Positions 25,864 through 34,116 of a stretch of DNA of 64,000 nucleotides are shown here, piece by piece. This DNA is from Thermotoga caldifontis AZM44c09. GTDB taxonomy: Bacteria > Thermotogota > Thermotogae > Thermotogales > DSM-5069. The stretch covers positions 930,001 through 994,000 of the forward strand of contig NZ_AP014509.1 of NCBI RefSeq assembly GCF_000828655.1, read 5' to 3'. Every line of letters begins with the position of its first letter. Position 1 is the stretch's first letter. The position numbers and the translations under genes are program-made. The notes under the pieces are model-generated. The model saw nothing but the letters and a program-made list of their open reading frames with translations. It had not been told where the DNA came from and ran no database searches.

Positions 25864-27543
25864 TCAGATCGCGGTACTCTCGGTGTATTCGCCGTAGACT
25901 TCTCTCAGCACATCGCTTATCTCACCGAGTGTCGCGTAGCATTTCACCGCTTCGAACACGTATGGAACGATGTTTCTACCTTCCTGTGCGGCCTGCTTCA
26001 ACTCTTTCAAGGCGTTCGCCACAGCCTTGTTATCTCGTTCTCTCTTCAACCGCCTCAGCGCTTCTTTCTGTTTCTCCTCGAGTGTGGGGTCAACTTTCAG
26101 GATGTTCTCTATGGGTTTTTCTTCACTGACCTGGAACGCGTTCACACCAACGACGATCTGTTCACCTTTCTCTATGGCGAGCTGTTGTTCGTACGCGCTC
26201 TTGTGGATCTCCTTCTGAACGTAACCGAGCTCTATCGCGCGGACCATGCCACCCAGAGAGTCGATCTTTTCCAGATATTCCCAGACTTTCTCTTCGATCT
26301 GGTTCGTCAGCGCCTCGATCGCGAAAGAACCTGCCAGAGGATCGACGATGTCCGCAACACCGGACTCGTACGCGATGATCTGCTGGGTTCTCAGGGCAAC
26401 CTGAACGGACTGTTCCGTCGGGAGGCCGAGCGCTTCATCGTACGAATTGGTGTGCAAAGACTGAGTGCCTCCGAGTACCGCGGCGAGCGCCTGTATCGCC
26501 ACACGAACGATGTTGTTCAGCGGTTGCTGCGCAGTGAGGGTGGAACCGGCTGTCTGAGTGTGGAACCTCAGCCTCAGCGCTTCCGGGTTGCTGACGTTGA
26601 AACGTTCCTTCATGATCTTTGCCCAGATGCGCCTTGCGGCTCTGAACTTCGCGATTTCCTCCAGGAAGTTGTTGTGCGCGGCAAAGAAGAAAGAGAGCTG
26701 TCTTCCAAACACGTTCGGGTCCAGCCCCGCCTTGATGGCCGCTTCCACGTACGCGATCGCATCACCGAACGTGAACGCGAGCTCCTGAACGGCGTTGGCG
26801 CCCGCTTCCCTTATGTGGTAACCGCTGATGCTTATCGTGTTCCACTTGGGCATGTGCTTGGCGCAGAATTCGAAGATGTCTGTGACTATCTTCATCGATG
26901 GTTCGGGTGGGAATATGTAAGTACCCCTGGCGATGTATTCTTTCAGGATGTCGTTCTGTATCGTGCCCCTGAGCTCCTCGAGTTTCGCACCCTGTTTCTG
27001 CGCCGTCACGGCGTACATGCTCAGCAGTATGACAGCGGTGGAGTTTATGGTCATCGACGTGCTCACATCTTTCAATGGAATTCCATCGAAGAGGATTTCT
27101 ATGTCCCGCAGAGAATCAACCGCGACTCCCACGCGCCCGACTTCACCTTCGGCCAGGGGATGGTCGGAGTCGTAACCGATCTGCGTTGGCAGATCGAACG
27201 CCACGGAGAGACCCGTCTGACCCTGCTGGAGCAGGTACTTGAAACGCCTGTTGGTTTCTTCAGCGGTACCGAAGCCGGCGTACTGTCTCATCGTCCACAG
27301 TCTGCCACGGTACATCGTTCTCTGGACTCCGCGCGTGTAGGGATACTCTCCGGGCATGTTGAGATCTCTCAGATAATCCATTTCTGCCACATCGAGAGGA
27401 GTGTAGCATCTCTTGAACTCGTAGCCGGAGCTCGACAGGAACTTTTCCTTTCTCTCAGGGAACTTCTTCAGATCGTTCTCCAACTGTGCCTGCCACTGCT
27501 GGAAAGCTTCCTCGATTCTTTTGAGTTGTTCTTTATCGTACAT
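25864..27543 (-). CDS. mcmA1: Methylmalonyl-CoA mutase, catalytic (large) subunit
   Basis: 559 residues. Features of the acyl-CoA mutase TIM barrel: [46 protein letters not shown] and [16 protein letters not shown]. The Y-P-Y-T-R-G and H-T-Q-T-A-G texts fit methylmalonyl-CoA mutase. It interconverts (R)-methylmalonyl-CoA and succinyl-CoA with adenosylcobalamin. The epimerase gene is not in the window. Isobutyryl- or ethylmalonyl-CoA mutases are close relatives, so substrate assignment rests on motif memory. It overlaps the upstream radical SAM gene by 11 bp. Confidence 0.92.
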   Translation of the reverse strand: MYDKEQLKRIEEAFQQWQAQLENDLKKFPERKEKFLSSSGYEFKRCYTPLDVAEMDYLRDLNMPGEYPYTRGVQRTMYRGRLWTMRQYAGFGTAEETNRRFKYLLQQGQTGLSVAFDLPTQIGYDSDHPLAEGEVGRVGVAVDSLRDIEILFDGIPLKDVSTSMTINSTAVILLSMYAVTAQKQGAKLEELRGTIQNDILKEYIARGTYIFPPEPSMKIVTDIFEFCAKHMPKWNTISISGYHIREAGANAVQELAFTFGDAIAYVEAAIKAGLDPNVFGRQLSFFFAAHNNFLEEIAKFRAARRIWAKIMKERFNVSNPEALRLRFHTQTAGSTLTAQQPLNNIVRVAIQALAAVLGGTQSLHTNSYDEALGLPTEQSVQVALRTQQIIAYESGVADIVDPLAGSFAIEALTNQIEEKVWEYLEKIDSLGGMVRAIELGYVQKEIHKSAYEQQLAIEKGEQIVVGVNAFQVSEEKPIENILKVDPTLEEKQKEALRRLKRERDNKAVANALKELKQAAQEGRNIVPYVFEAVKCYATLGEISDVLREVYGEYTESTAI

Positions 27544-28342
27544 CCTTCGCCACCCCCGTCTTCAAAAGTTTTACCAATGTGAACGAACAACAACCTTTGA
27601 AATCTGGTTGAACTCTGAACACTGGTTTCACCATCACGCGCACGAAATCTCTCACTGATTCCTGCAAGAGTCGTCTGTATTCACCACGAGGTTGCATGCA
27701 ACCGAGTGCGACGAGATCGAATTTTTCAGACGCATATTCGAATATTTTCCTCACCTCAGACAGATCTGGTGGTGAGGCATTGGAGAATCTGGTATTCTGC
27801 GTCGGGACGAACACGTTCAGAACGACGGCGTTGAAAAATCCTGACAGCGTTTCCAGTGCGTCGTACTCGTGCGTGATGCGACCTTCGTGGATTCCGACCG
27901 TCACGTGTGGGATCGCCGGAACGTTGGTCTGTACGATGGCGTTCAAAAGTTGCAGCGGTGGGACAGAAAACCCGTAGACTTCCCGCATGATCTTCGAATC
28001 GGCGAAGAAGTCGAAGCTCACGACGTCCGCCAGACCTTCGAGTTCTCTCAAAGGTGAAAGTGGAAAACCGACGTGAAAGTTGTAAGAAAGGCCGTATCTT
28101 CTTTTGAGTTCCCACAGTGTGTGCAGATGTTCTCTGAACGGTACGAGCAGATCCTTTTCCAGCCCACCACTTATGAGAAAACTTTTGTATCCTTCCTGAG
28201 CGAACTTTTCCATCTCCTGCAAAGTTTTCATGTGGAGAAGGTAGTGTCCACCGCAGTGTGCACAGTTCATTTTACACGTATGGTTGGTCAGAGAAACGGG
28301 GATCGTCCCGCTCGGATCGACGAAGATCAAACCGATCACCAA
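27533..28342 (-). CDS. Radical SAM protein of unknown function, first gene of the mutase operon
   Basis: Up to 269 residues. Radical SAM cluster C-K-M-N-C-A-H-C (CX3CX2C) near the N-terminus, followed by G-G-H-Y-L and the S-G-G-L motif for SAM binding; it recalls the uncharacterised biotin-synthase-like group. The start is unclear: the frame opens at TTG 28342, but a strong extended -10 box at 28356-28348 would put the transcript start near 28341, so GTG 28339 or TTG 28330 may be the real start. The C-terminal Cys pair (G-C-C-S-F) and C-M-Q-P could bind a second cofactor. The 11-bp overlap with mcmA1 ties it to B12 mutase biology; function unknown. Confidence 0.8.
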   Translation of the reverse strand: MVIGLIFVDPSGTIPVSLTNHTCKMNCAHCGGHYLLHMKTLQEMEKFAQEGYKSFLISGGLEKDLLVPFREHLHTLWELKRRYGLSYNFHVGFPLSPLRELEGLADVVSFDFFADSKIMREVYGFSVPPLQLLNAIVQTNVPAIPHVTVGIHEGRITHEYDALETLSGFFNAVVLNVFVPTQNTRFSNASPPDLSEVRKIFEYASEKFDLVALGCMQPRGEYRRLLQESVRDFVRVMVKPVFRVQPDFKGCCSFTLVKLLKTGVAKDVR

Positions 28343-28347
28343 AACAA

Positions 28348-28382
28348 ATCATACCATCTTGTCCCGCACTTCGTGGTATGAT
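28348..28382. promoter_or_regulatory. Symmetrical divergent extended -10 promoters
   Basis: TGGTATGAT occurs on the plus strand at 28374-28382 and as its exact complement at 28348-28356, a 9-bp perfect inverted repeat with a 17-bp centre. Each arm is a TGn-TATGAT extended -10 box pointing away from the other: right to dppA, left to the mutase operon. No good -35 hexamers are seen. The repeat could also be an operator or a hairpin. Confidence 0.6.
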
Positions 28383-28412
28383 TCGAGAAGGTAGAGGGTG
28401 AGGAGGGATCGC

Positions 28413-29255
28413 ATGAAGGTCTATATATCTGTTGACATGGAAGGGCTCGCGGGCATCGCGACGTGGGGGGAAGTCGATACCAGCAAGAGGGAAGCTTCCG
28501 AGGTGTTGTACGAACATTTGACAGCGTTGCTGCAGGGTTTGTTCTCCGCAAAGGTTCACGTCGAACATGTGCTGATCTCTGACGCACACGGTTCGGGCAC
28601 GGCCATACCCTACAGGATATGTGAAGACTTCGACAGGGTCAGTTTGGTGCACGGTCCGATCAGGAAAGATTACATGATGAGCGGGTTGGATTCATCGTAC
28701 GACAGGGTCATCTTCCTCGGATACCATGCGGGCATCGGTACGAAGCACGGCATCATGGACCACACCTATTCGAGTTCTCTGATACACAACATCTGGATCA
28801 ACAATAAGAGGATGAACGAAGCGCTCATAAACGCAGCCTTTGCGGCCCATCATGGGGTACCTGTTTGCCTCGTTGTGGGAGACGAAGCGCTCGGTGAAGA
28901 ACTGAAGAACGAGTTCAACGGTAGATGGCTCTTCGTGTCCACCAAGACGGGGCTGGGGCGTTACGCGGCGATCATGAAACCGAAGAAGCAGCTGTTTGAA
29001 GAGATCAAGAGTGCGGCGGCGCAAGCCCTCGAGATTCCCAGAAACGAACTGCCGCTCTTCAAATTCGAAAGGCCCGTGGAGTTGAAGATAGAGCTGAAAG
29101 ATACAGTGTACGCAGACCTCGCCGAGCTGATACCAGGCGTGGAGAGGATCGATGGTCGCACGGTGAGGTTCGTTCACGACGATTACTCCGTGGTCTTCAA
29201 TGCCATCATGGCCATAGTTTATGTGGCGATGGCTGCGAGGGACTGGAGGTCGTGA
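28413..29255 (+). CDS. dppA: M55-family D-aminopeptidase (DppA-like)
   Basis: 280 residues. The N-terminal S-V-D-M-E-G supplies zinc ligands D8 and E10; H59 (D-A-H-G), H105 (G-Y-H-A-G) and H117 (H-T-Y-S-S) follow the DppA pattern of metal and catalytic histidines. Family members release D-amino acids such as D-Ala from peptides. ATG 28413 has GGTGAGGAGGG upstream. It is first of a three-gene unit with ptb and an NtrC-like protein. Cytoplasmic by absence of a signal peptide. Confidence 0.9.
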   Translation: MKVYISVDMEGLAGIATWGEVDTSKREASEVLYEHLTALLQGLFSAKVHVEHVLISDAHGSGTAIPYRICEDFDRVSLVHGPIRKDYMMSGLDSSYDRVIFLGYHAGIGTKHGIMDHTYSSSLIHNIWINNKRMNEALINAAFAAHHGVPVCLVVGDEALGEELKNEFNGRWLFVSTKTGLGRYAAIMKPKKQLFEEIKSAAAQALEIPRNELPLFKFERPVELKIELKDTVYADLAELIPGVERIDGRTVRFVHDDYSVVFNAIMAIVYVAMAARDWRS

Positions 29256-29258
29256 GCC

Positions 29259-30158
29259 ATGATCAGATCTCTTCGCGAGCTACTCGAAAAGGCGAAACAG
29301 GCTGGCAGGAAGAATCTCGTCGTTGTTGGTGCTGAAGATGCAGAAGCCGTGGAAGCTACACTGATGGCGAAAAAGGAGGGACTGGTGGGGCGAATCTTTC
29401 TCGTTGGAAATGCTCAGAAATTGAAAAGTTATGAGAACCTCAGCGATGTTGAGGTTGTGGACGGCTCCGACGAGGTGGACGCGAGCGAGAAAGGAGTGAA
29501 GCTCGTTTCTTCGAAGAAAGCAGACGTTCTGGTCAAAGGACTCGTGAAAACTTCGGTCCTTCTCAAAGCTGTCTTGAACAAGGAATGGGGTCTCAGGGGT
29601 TCAGGCCTTCTGACGCACATCGTGGCGGTGGAAGTTCCCGCCCTCGACAGGGTTGTGTTCATATCTGATGGGGGCATCGTCATAAGACCGTCGCTGGAAG
29701 AAAAGGTGAAACTTATTAACAACGCGGTTGAGGTGATGCGCAAGCTCGGTTACGAAACGCCGAAGGTTGCCTTGATATGTGCCGTTGAGACGGTGAATCC
29801 GGCCATGTCTGAGACTATGGAAGCAGCCATCCTCGCGAAGATGAACCAGCGCGGTGAGATCAAGAACTGCATAGTGGACGGACCGCTGGGGCTGGACAAC
29901 GCTCTGGACTCGAGGGCGGCTGAGGTCAAGGGTGTGAAGAGTCCTGTCGCGGGATGCGCGGATCTTCTGATCGTACCAGACATCCATTCTGGTAACTTTC
30001 TTGGGAAATCGGCGATTTACTTCGCGGGTGGTAAGATCGCCGGGATGGTCATCGGTTCGAAGGCACCCATAGTGCTCGTTTCGAGGGCCGACACTGCGGA
30101 AAGCAAGTTGCTTTCGATAGCCATGGCGTGTGCCACGAGTGGAGGAATGGGTGAATGA
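29259..30158 (+). CDS. ptb: Phosphate butyryltransferase / phosphate acyltransferase
   Basis: 299 residues with the phosphotransacylase fold: V-K-G-L-V-K-T-S near residue 95, E-T-V-N-P-A-M-S-E-T, D-G-P-L-G-L-D-N-A and the C-terminal G-A/S-K-A-P-I-V-L-V-S-R-A-D. The D-G-P-L-A/G-L-D-N-A text points to Ptb rather than Pta. It exchanges an acyl-CoA with phosphate, linking CoA thioesters to acyl phosphates. No butyrate kinase gene is adjacent. It starts 3 nt after dppA and overlaps the next gene by 4 nt (ATGA). Confidence 0.9.
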   Translation: MIRSLRELLEKAKQAGRKNLVVVGAEDAEAVEATLMAKKEGLVGRIFLVGNAQKLKSYENLSDVEVVDGSDEVDASEKGVKLVSSKKADVLVKGLVKTSVLLKAVLNKEWGLRGSGLLTHIVAVEVPALDRVVFISDGGIVIRPSLEEKVKLINNAVEVMRKLGYETPKVALICAVETVNPAMSETMEAAILAKMNQRGEIKNCIVDGPLGLDNALDSRAAEVKGVKSPVAGCADLLIVPDIHSGNFLGKSAIYFAGGKIAGMVIGSKAPIVLVSRADTAESKLLSIAMACATSGGMGE

Positions 30159-31087
30159 TAAAGATACTTCTACCAGCGAACGTCCTCGGCAGTGTTGAAC
30201 TGTCATCCACCAAGGAAAAGCTGTTCATCGATGTCTACAACGATGGCGACTACGAAAAAAAGTTGCTTGAGGAATTCTGGGACATCGTGATGGGCCCCAG
30301 GAAGTTTGACAGCTTTACCACGATCTTCGTGAGTTCCACCGATGCCGTGGCGTTGGCCATCAGGTACCTCGAGAGCAGGATAGAGCTGGAAGAGATGAAA
30401 AAACGGCACGAAGTGCTCTACAGTTACGCGGAACTGCAGGGACCCACCTGTCATCAGACTCTGAGAGAACTTCAAAAACTCAAATACAGTCCCGAACAGA
30501 TGATCGTTCTGGTTGCTGAAAAGGGAGTGCACCTGCTCGCGTATTTAGAGTACCTTTCGGCTGGTAGGTACTCTCAGGTTGAGGAAACCGTTTTTGAAGT
30601 GCACCTGGACGGGAAAATCAAAAGGGTCCTTTTCAGTGAACATCCACTGGAAGGTTTTTACAACTTCTGCATCCCACCCTTGAGGGAAAGGAAGAACGAT
30701 ATACCTTACATGGTGGACTGGATACTCTCTTCGATACATCAGAAACATAAATACCTGCCTGTGAACTTTCCCAGTGAGGAGATCATGGACCTGTTTCTGA
30801 AATACGACTGGCCGGGAAACACGGAAGAACTCATCAAGGTGGTTCACATGTGCTCCGCAGGTCTCGACGTGGTAAGTTATTTCGTCAGCTCGCTCCCGAA
30901 CGTGGAGAAGGAAGAAGTCAGGTTGGTTGACTACGTGAAAAAGATCGTTGAGACCGTCGAGAAGAGAACCATAAAGACCATGCTCGAAAAGTACAAGTGG
31001 AATCGCAAGAAAGTTGCGTCGGTTCTTGGCTTAAACTACAAGACTTTGTGTTACAAGATCAAGAAGTACGGTATCACGAGACACTGA
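30155..31087 (+). CDS. Degenerate NtrC-family (sigma54-activator-like) regulator with Fis-type HTH
   Basis: 310 residues. The second half looks like an enhancer-binding protein: I-P-P-L-R-E-R-K-N-D-I-P (from residue 173), Y-D-W-P-G-N-T-E-E-L (from 217) and a C-terminal Fis-like helix-turn-helix (about 265-307, R-K-K-V-A-S-V-L-G-L-N-Y-K-T-L). The first half, where the AAA+ Walker A (GESGTGKE) and sigma54-contact loop (GAFTGA) should be, has neither. It is therefore unlikely to hydrolyse ATP or to activate sigma54. It may act as a simple DNA-binding regulator of its own operon. Start ATG overlaps the ptb stop. Confidence 0.75.
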   Translation: MIKILLPANVLGSVELSSTKEKLFIDVYNDGDYEKKLLEEFWDIVMGPRKFDSFTTIFVSSTDAVALAIRYLESRIELEEMKKRHEVLYSYAELQGPTCHQTLRELQKLKYSPEQMIVLVAEKGVHLLAYLEYLSAGRYSQVEETVFEVHLDGKIKRVLFSEHPLEGFYNFCIPPLRERKNDIPYMVDWILSSIHQKHKYLPVNFPSEEIMDLFLKYDWPGNTEELIKVVHMCSAGLDVVSYFVSSLPNVEKEEVRLVDYVKKIVETVEKRTIKTMLEKYKWNRKKVASVLGLNYKTLCYKIKKYGITRH

Positions 31088-31118
31088 GGACACGCAGCCC
31101 CGCGGGGCTGCGCCCTCA
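31086..31118. other. GC-rich hairpin between convergent stop codons
   Basis: CGCAGCC / GGCTGCG stem extended by outer TGAGG / CCTCA pairs, filling the 28 bp between the two stops. No T tract follows on either strand, so it is not a classical intrinsic terminator; it may be a 3'-end barrier for both transcripts. Confidence 0.5.
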
Positions 31119-31865
31119 CGCTCCAAGCTTTTTCGAGATCTCCCTGGCGGTGTTCTTGACCTCTTCAGCGATCTTCGGAATGTTTTCCTCGTTCAAAGAA
31201 CTGGACGCGGCGGTGACGCTGATCGCACCGATGACTTTGCCCGTGTAATCGAAGATGGGTGCTCCGACACACTTGACTCCGTATTCGTTCTCCTCGTTGT
31301 CCACCGCGTAGCCTCTTTCTCTGACCAGGGATAGCTCTTGTTTGAGTCTTTCCGGATCGGTGATCGTGTTCGACGTGCACCTGATCAGCTGGGTGTGCTT
31401 GAGGTATTCTTCGAGTTCTTCTTCGCTCAGGAATGCCAGGATGGCTTTGCCGAAAGCGGTGGAGTACAGTCTCATCTTCATGCCGATCCTGGAAATCGTG
31501 GGGATCGTTCTGGCGCTCTCCACTTTGTCTATGTATACACCCTCAAAACCGTCTCTCAGTGCGAAATGAACGGTCATGTTCGTCTTTTCCATCAGTTCGA
31601 CGAGTAGCGGGTGAGCTATTTCACGAACTTCTATGTTCCTGAGCACCATGCTGCCGAGTTCGGCCAGCTTGTACGAAGCGAAGTAACGGTGCGTGTAAGG
31701 ATCTTTGAACACGTAACCACATTTCAGGAGCGTTTCAAGGTGTTTGAAAGCGGCGGGAGCCGTGATGTGCAAGAAATCGGCCACGTCGCGAACTCTCACG
31801 CCGCTCTTCCTCGAGACGACGAACTCAAGGATTTTCAGCGCTCTCTCCACCGAATAGATGGCCAT
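31116..31865 (-). CDS. IclR-family transcriptional regulator
   Basis: 249 residues: an N-terminal winged helix (A-L-K-I-L-E-F-V ... V-R-D-V-A-D-F-L-H-I-T-A-P-A-A-F-K-H-L-E-T-L) and a GAF-like IclR effector domain (G-M-K-M-R-L-Y-S-T-A-F-G-K-A-I-L-A-F, G-V-K-C-V-G-A-P-I-F, A-I-S-V-T-A). It follows the KDG kinase gene by 7 bp, with its SD (GAGGTGAAAATA) in that gap. By position it probably responds to a sugar-acid intermediate and controls kdgK, like KdgR. Confidence 0.9.
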   Translation of the reverse strand: MAIYSVERALKILEFVVSRKSGVRVRDVADFLHITAPAAFKHLETLLKCGYVFKDPYTHRYFASYKLAELGSMVLRNIEVREIAHPLLVELMEKTNMTVHFALRDGFEGVYIDKVESARTIPTISRIGMKMRLYSTAFGKAILAFLSEEELEEYLKHTQLIRCTSNTITDPERLKQELSLVRERGYAVDNEENEYGVKCVGAPIFDYTGKVIGAISVTAASSSLNEENIPKIAEEVKNTAREISKKLGA

Positions 31866-31872
31866 CCTATTT

Positions 31873-32895
31873 TCACCTCACAACCCTGCCGCTTCCAGCA
31901 CCTTTCATCAGGCTCTTCACTTCCTCGACGCTCACCTCGTTGAAATCTCCCATGATCGTGTGCTTGAGACAAGAAGCAGCGACGGCGAATTCCAGCATCT
32001 CCTGTGGTTTCATACCCGCAAGGCAACCGTAGATGATACCCGCCGCGAAAGAATCTCCGGCACCCACTCTGTCCACGATGTGTACAGTGTACTGTCTGGC
32101 ACTGTAGAAATCATCTCCATCGAGCAGTACGCCCGACCAGCCGTTCAAATTCGCAACCACACTTTCGCGCAGACTGATCGCGACTTTCTTGAAGCCGAAC
32201 CGTTCCTTCAACCTGCGACATACCTGTTCGTATCCCTTCAAACTCAGCTTACCCTCGACTACGTTGCTCTCATCAGCCTTGATGCCGAAGACTTTCTCTG
32301 CGTCCTCTTCGTTCGCGAACAGGACATCGACGTGCTTGACCAGCTCGGACATCACCGTTCGAGCCTTTTCTTCGCTCCAGAGTTTTGCCCTGTAATTCAG
32401 ATCGCACGAAACGGTTATACCTTTTTCCTTGGCTTTCCTGAGGGCATCGAGGCAGGCTCGAACCAAGTTTTCTCCAAGGGCGGGGGTTATACCTGTGAAG
32501 TGGAACCAGTTAGCCTTGTCGAAGATTCTGTCCCAGTCGTATTCTTCCGGTTTGGAGAGGGCGAAGGCCGAGTTCGCCCTGTCGTAGATGACCTTGGAAG
32601 GTCTCTGTGAATATCCCGTCTCGAGAAAGTATATTCCCAACCTGCCTTCTCCGAATATGATGTGTGATGTGTCCACACCGTACTGTTTCAGATGGCGCAC
32701 AACGGCGATTCCAAATTCGTTCTTCGGAAGCTTCGTGACGAAGGACGCTTCCACGCCGAAGTTCGCGAGCGATACAGCCACGTTGGCCTCGGCTCCCGCG
32801 TATGTAACGTCGAAGGTCCTGGCCTGAACGAACCTCAAAAAGTTTGGGGTTGCGAGCCTCATCATGATCTCACCGAACGTCACCACTCTCGACAT
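31873..32895 (-). CDS. kdgK: PfkB-family sugar kinase, probable 2-keto-3-deoxygluconate kinase
   Basis: 340 residues. PfkB signatures: N-terminal G-E-I-M-M-R-L with A-G-A-E-A-N-V-A-V-S-L-A, and the C-terminal D-R-V-G-A-G-D-S-F-A-A-G with the catalytic Asp. The N-terminal text is like known KDG kinases, which phosphorylate 2-keto-3-deoxygluconate in pectin/uronate degradation; other sugars cannot be excluded. ATG 32895 has GGAGGTG 5 nt upstream; a longer frame to 33168 runs antisense into mnmA and is rejected. Operon with the IclR gene. Confidence 0.85.
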   Translation of the reverse strand: MSRVVTFGEIMMRLATPNFLRFVQARTFDVTYAGAEANVAVSLANFGVEASFVTKLPKNEFGIAVVRHLKQYGVDTSHIIFGEGRLGIYFLETGYSQRPSKVIYDRANSAFALSKPEEYDWDRIFDKANWFHFTGITPALGENLVRACLDALRKAKEKGITVSCDLNYRAKLWSEEKARTVMSELVKHVDVLFANEEDAEKVFGIKADESNVVEGKLSLKGYEQVCRRLKERFGFKKVAISLRESVVANLNGWSGVLLDGDDFYSARQYTVHIVDRVGAGDSFAAGIIYGCLAGMKPQEMLEFAVAASCLKHTIMGDFNEVSVEEVKSLMKGAGSGRVVR

Positions 32896-32908
32896 GGACG
32901 CACCTCCA

Positions 32909-32942
32909 TAACTGATAGTTAATATGGAAAATCTTTGGTCAA
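32909..32942 (-). promoter_or_regulatory. Candidate promoter/operator of kdgK
   Basis: TAACTGATAGTTA (32909-32921) is a perfect 5-3-5 inverted repeat 13 bp upstream of the ATG, and TTGACC (32942-32937 on the minus strand) could be the -35. The -10 is poor and would fall inside the repeat, as expected for an operator that blocks polymerase. A binding site for the adjacent IclR protein is plausible but unproven. Confidence 0.4.
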
Positions 32943-32978
32943 CACCGTAACAGATTCTATCACATGGTTCCAGTTGTT

Positions 32979-33006
32979 TTGGACTGGAAATCGACTGAGG
33001 TAAAAT
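32979..33006 (+). promoter_or_regulatory. Promoter of the mnmA operon
   Basis: TTGGAC (32979-32984), 16-bp spacer, TAAAAT (33001-33006), 21 bp before the TTG start of mnmA. It could drive the whole plus-strand run to 48014. Confidence 0.6.
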
Positions 33007-33027
33007 GAAATTGGGAGGTAAGATGAA

Positions 33028-34077
33028 TTGAAGGTAGGAGTACTGCTGAGTGGTGGTGTGGACAGCGCGGTTGCGCTGTACAGTCTGCTCGAAGCCGGTC
33101 ACGAAGTGATCGCCTACCACATCAAAACTGTGCCGGACGAGTTCTATCTCTCTCGACAGATAAAGCACAAGGTGTGCTGTTCACCAGCCGACACTTTCGA
33201 TGCACAGTTGATAGCTAAACATTTCAATGTTCCTTTCAAGGTTCTTCACATTGAGGAGTTCTTTCGCCGAAATATAATCGACTATTACCTGAGCGAGTAC
33301 AGGAATGGAAGAACACCGAATCCATGTTATCTGTGCAACAGGCTGGTGAAGTTCGGACTCGTGATGGACCTGATTTTGAAGGACGGCGCCGATATGGTGG
33401 CGAGTGGGCATTATGCCAGGATCGTGGATGGAAAGCTCTACAGGGCGATCGACAGAGAGAAAGATCAGTCTTACTTTCTCGCTTCGATAGAGAGGGAAAG
33501 GCTTTCGAGGATAGTCTTTCCGAACGGTGATAAAACCAAAATGCAGGTGAGAGAGATCGCTTCCAGAGTGAAGATCCACGTTCATTCGAAAGAAGAATCC
33601 CAGGATCTGTGCTTCATACCCGACGGTGATCAGGAACGTTTCTTCAAAGAGCATGGAATAGAATTCGACGAAGGTCCCATCTACGATTCTTCCGGTAAGG
33701 AACTGGGCAAACATAAGGGTTTGATCCACTACACGATCGGGCAGAGAAAGCTTGGAATTTCCTTAGGTTCAAGAATGTACGTGATACGCATCGATGCGAA
33801 GAACAACGCAATAATCGTTGGAAAAGAAGAGGAAGTCTACCGGGACAGGTTCACGGTGACACACTTCAACCCTCTGGTGGATCTACCTGAGAGGTTCACA
33901 GCATCGGTGAAGGTGAGAAAGAACAGCGATGAAGTTGCGTGTTCGGTCAGCCAGAAAGATGGAGTGGTCGAGGTGAAGGCGGAAGAGCCCATTTTCGCCG
34001 TCACGCCAGGTCAGGTGGCGGTTTTCTACGATGGTGATCTCGTGCTCGGTGGCGGCATTATCGAAGAAGTTTTGTGA
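33028..34077 (+). CDS. mnmA: tRNA-specific 2-thiouridylase MnmA
   Basis: 349 residues. The PP-loop S-G-G-V-D-S (8-13) activates U34 of Lys/Glu/Gln tRNAs for sulfur insertion. Catalytic cysteines: C100 in N-P-C-Y-L-C-N and the later S-Q-D-L-C-F-I-P. C-terminal beta-barrel V-T-P-G-Q-V-A-V-F-Y-D-G is also typical. The start is TTG 33028, behind GGGAGGT; the nearby ATG 33023 is out of frame and meets TGA after two codons. First gene of an eleven-gene plus-strand series. Confidence 0.95.
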   Translation: MKVGVLLSGGVDSAVALYSLLEAGHEVIAYHIKTVPDEFYLSRQIKHKVCCSPADTFDAQLIAKHFNVPFKVLHIEEFFRRNIIDYYLSEYRNGRTPNPCYLCNRLVKFGLVMDLILKDGADMVASGHYARIVDGKLYRAIDREKDQSYFLASIERERLSRIVFPNGDKTKMQVREIASRVKIHVHSKEESQDLCFIPDGDQERFFKEHGIEFDEGPIYDSSGKELGKHKGLIHYTIGQRKLGISLGSRMYVIRIDAKNNAIIVGKEEEVYRDRFTVTHFNPLVDLPERFTASVKVRKNSDEVACSVSQKDGVVEVKAEEPIFAVTPGQVAVFYDGDLVLGGGIIEEVL

Positions 34078-34116
34078 TAAAATCTAAAGTTAAGAACACA
34101 AAAAGGAAGTGATGGT

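Noticed and set aside
26185-27582. 465-codon plus-strand open frame
   Set aside because: Antisense shadow of mcmA1, produced by its codon bias.
31093-31112. Hairpin after the NtrC-like gene as an intrinsic terminator
   Set aside because: No T tract on either strand; listed only as a hairpin.
33023-33031. ATG-AAT-TGA minimal frame before mnmA
   Set aside because: It overlaps the TTG start by chance; no sign of a regulatory leader peptide beyond its presence.
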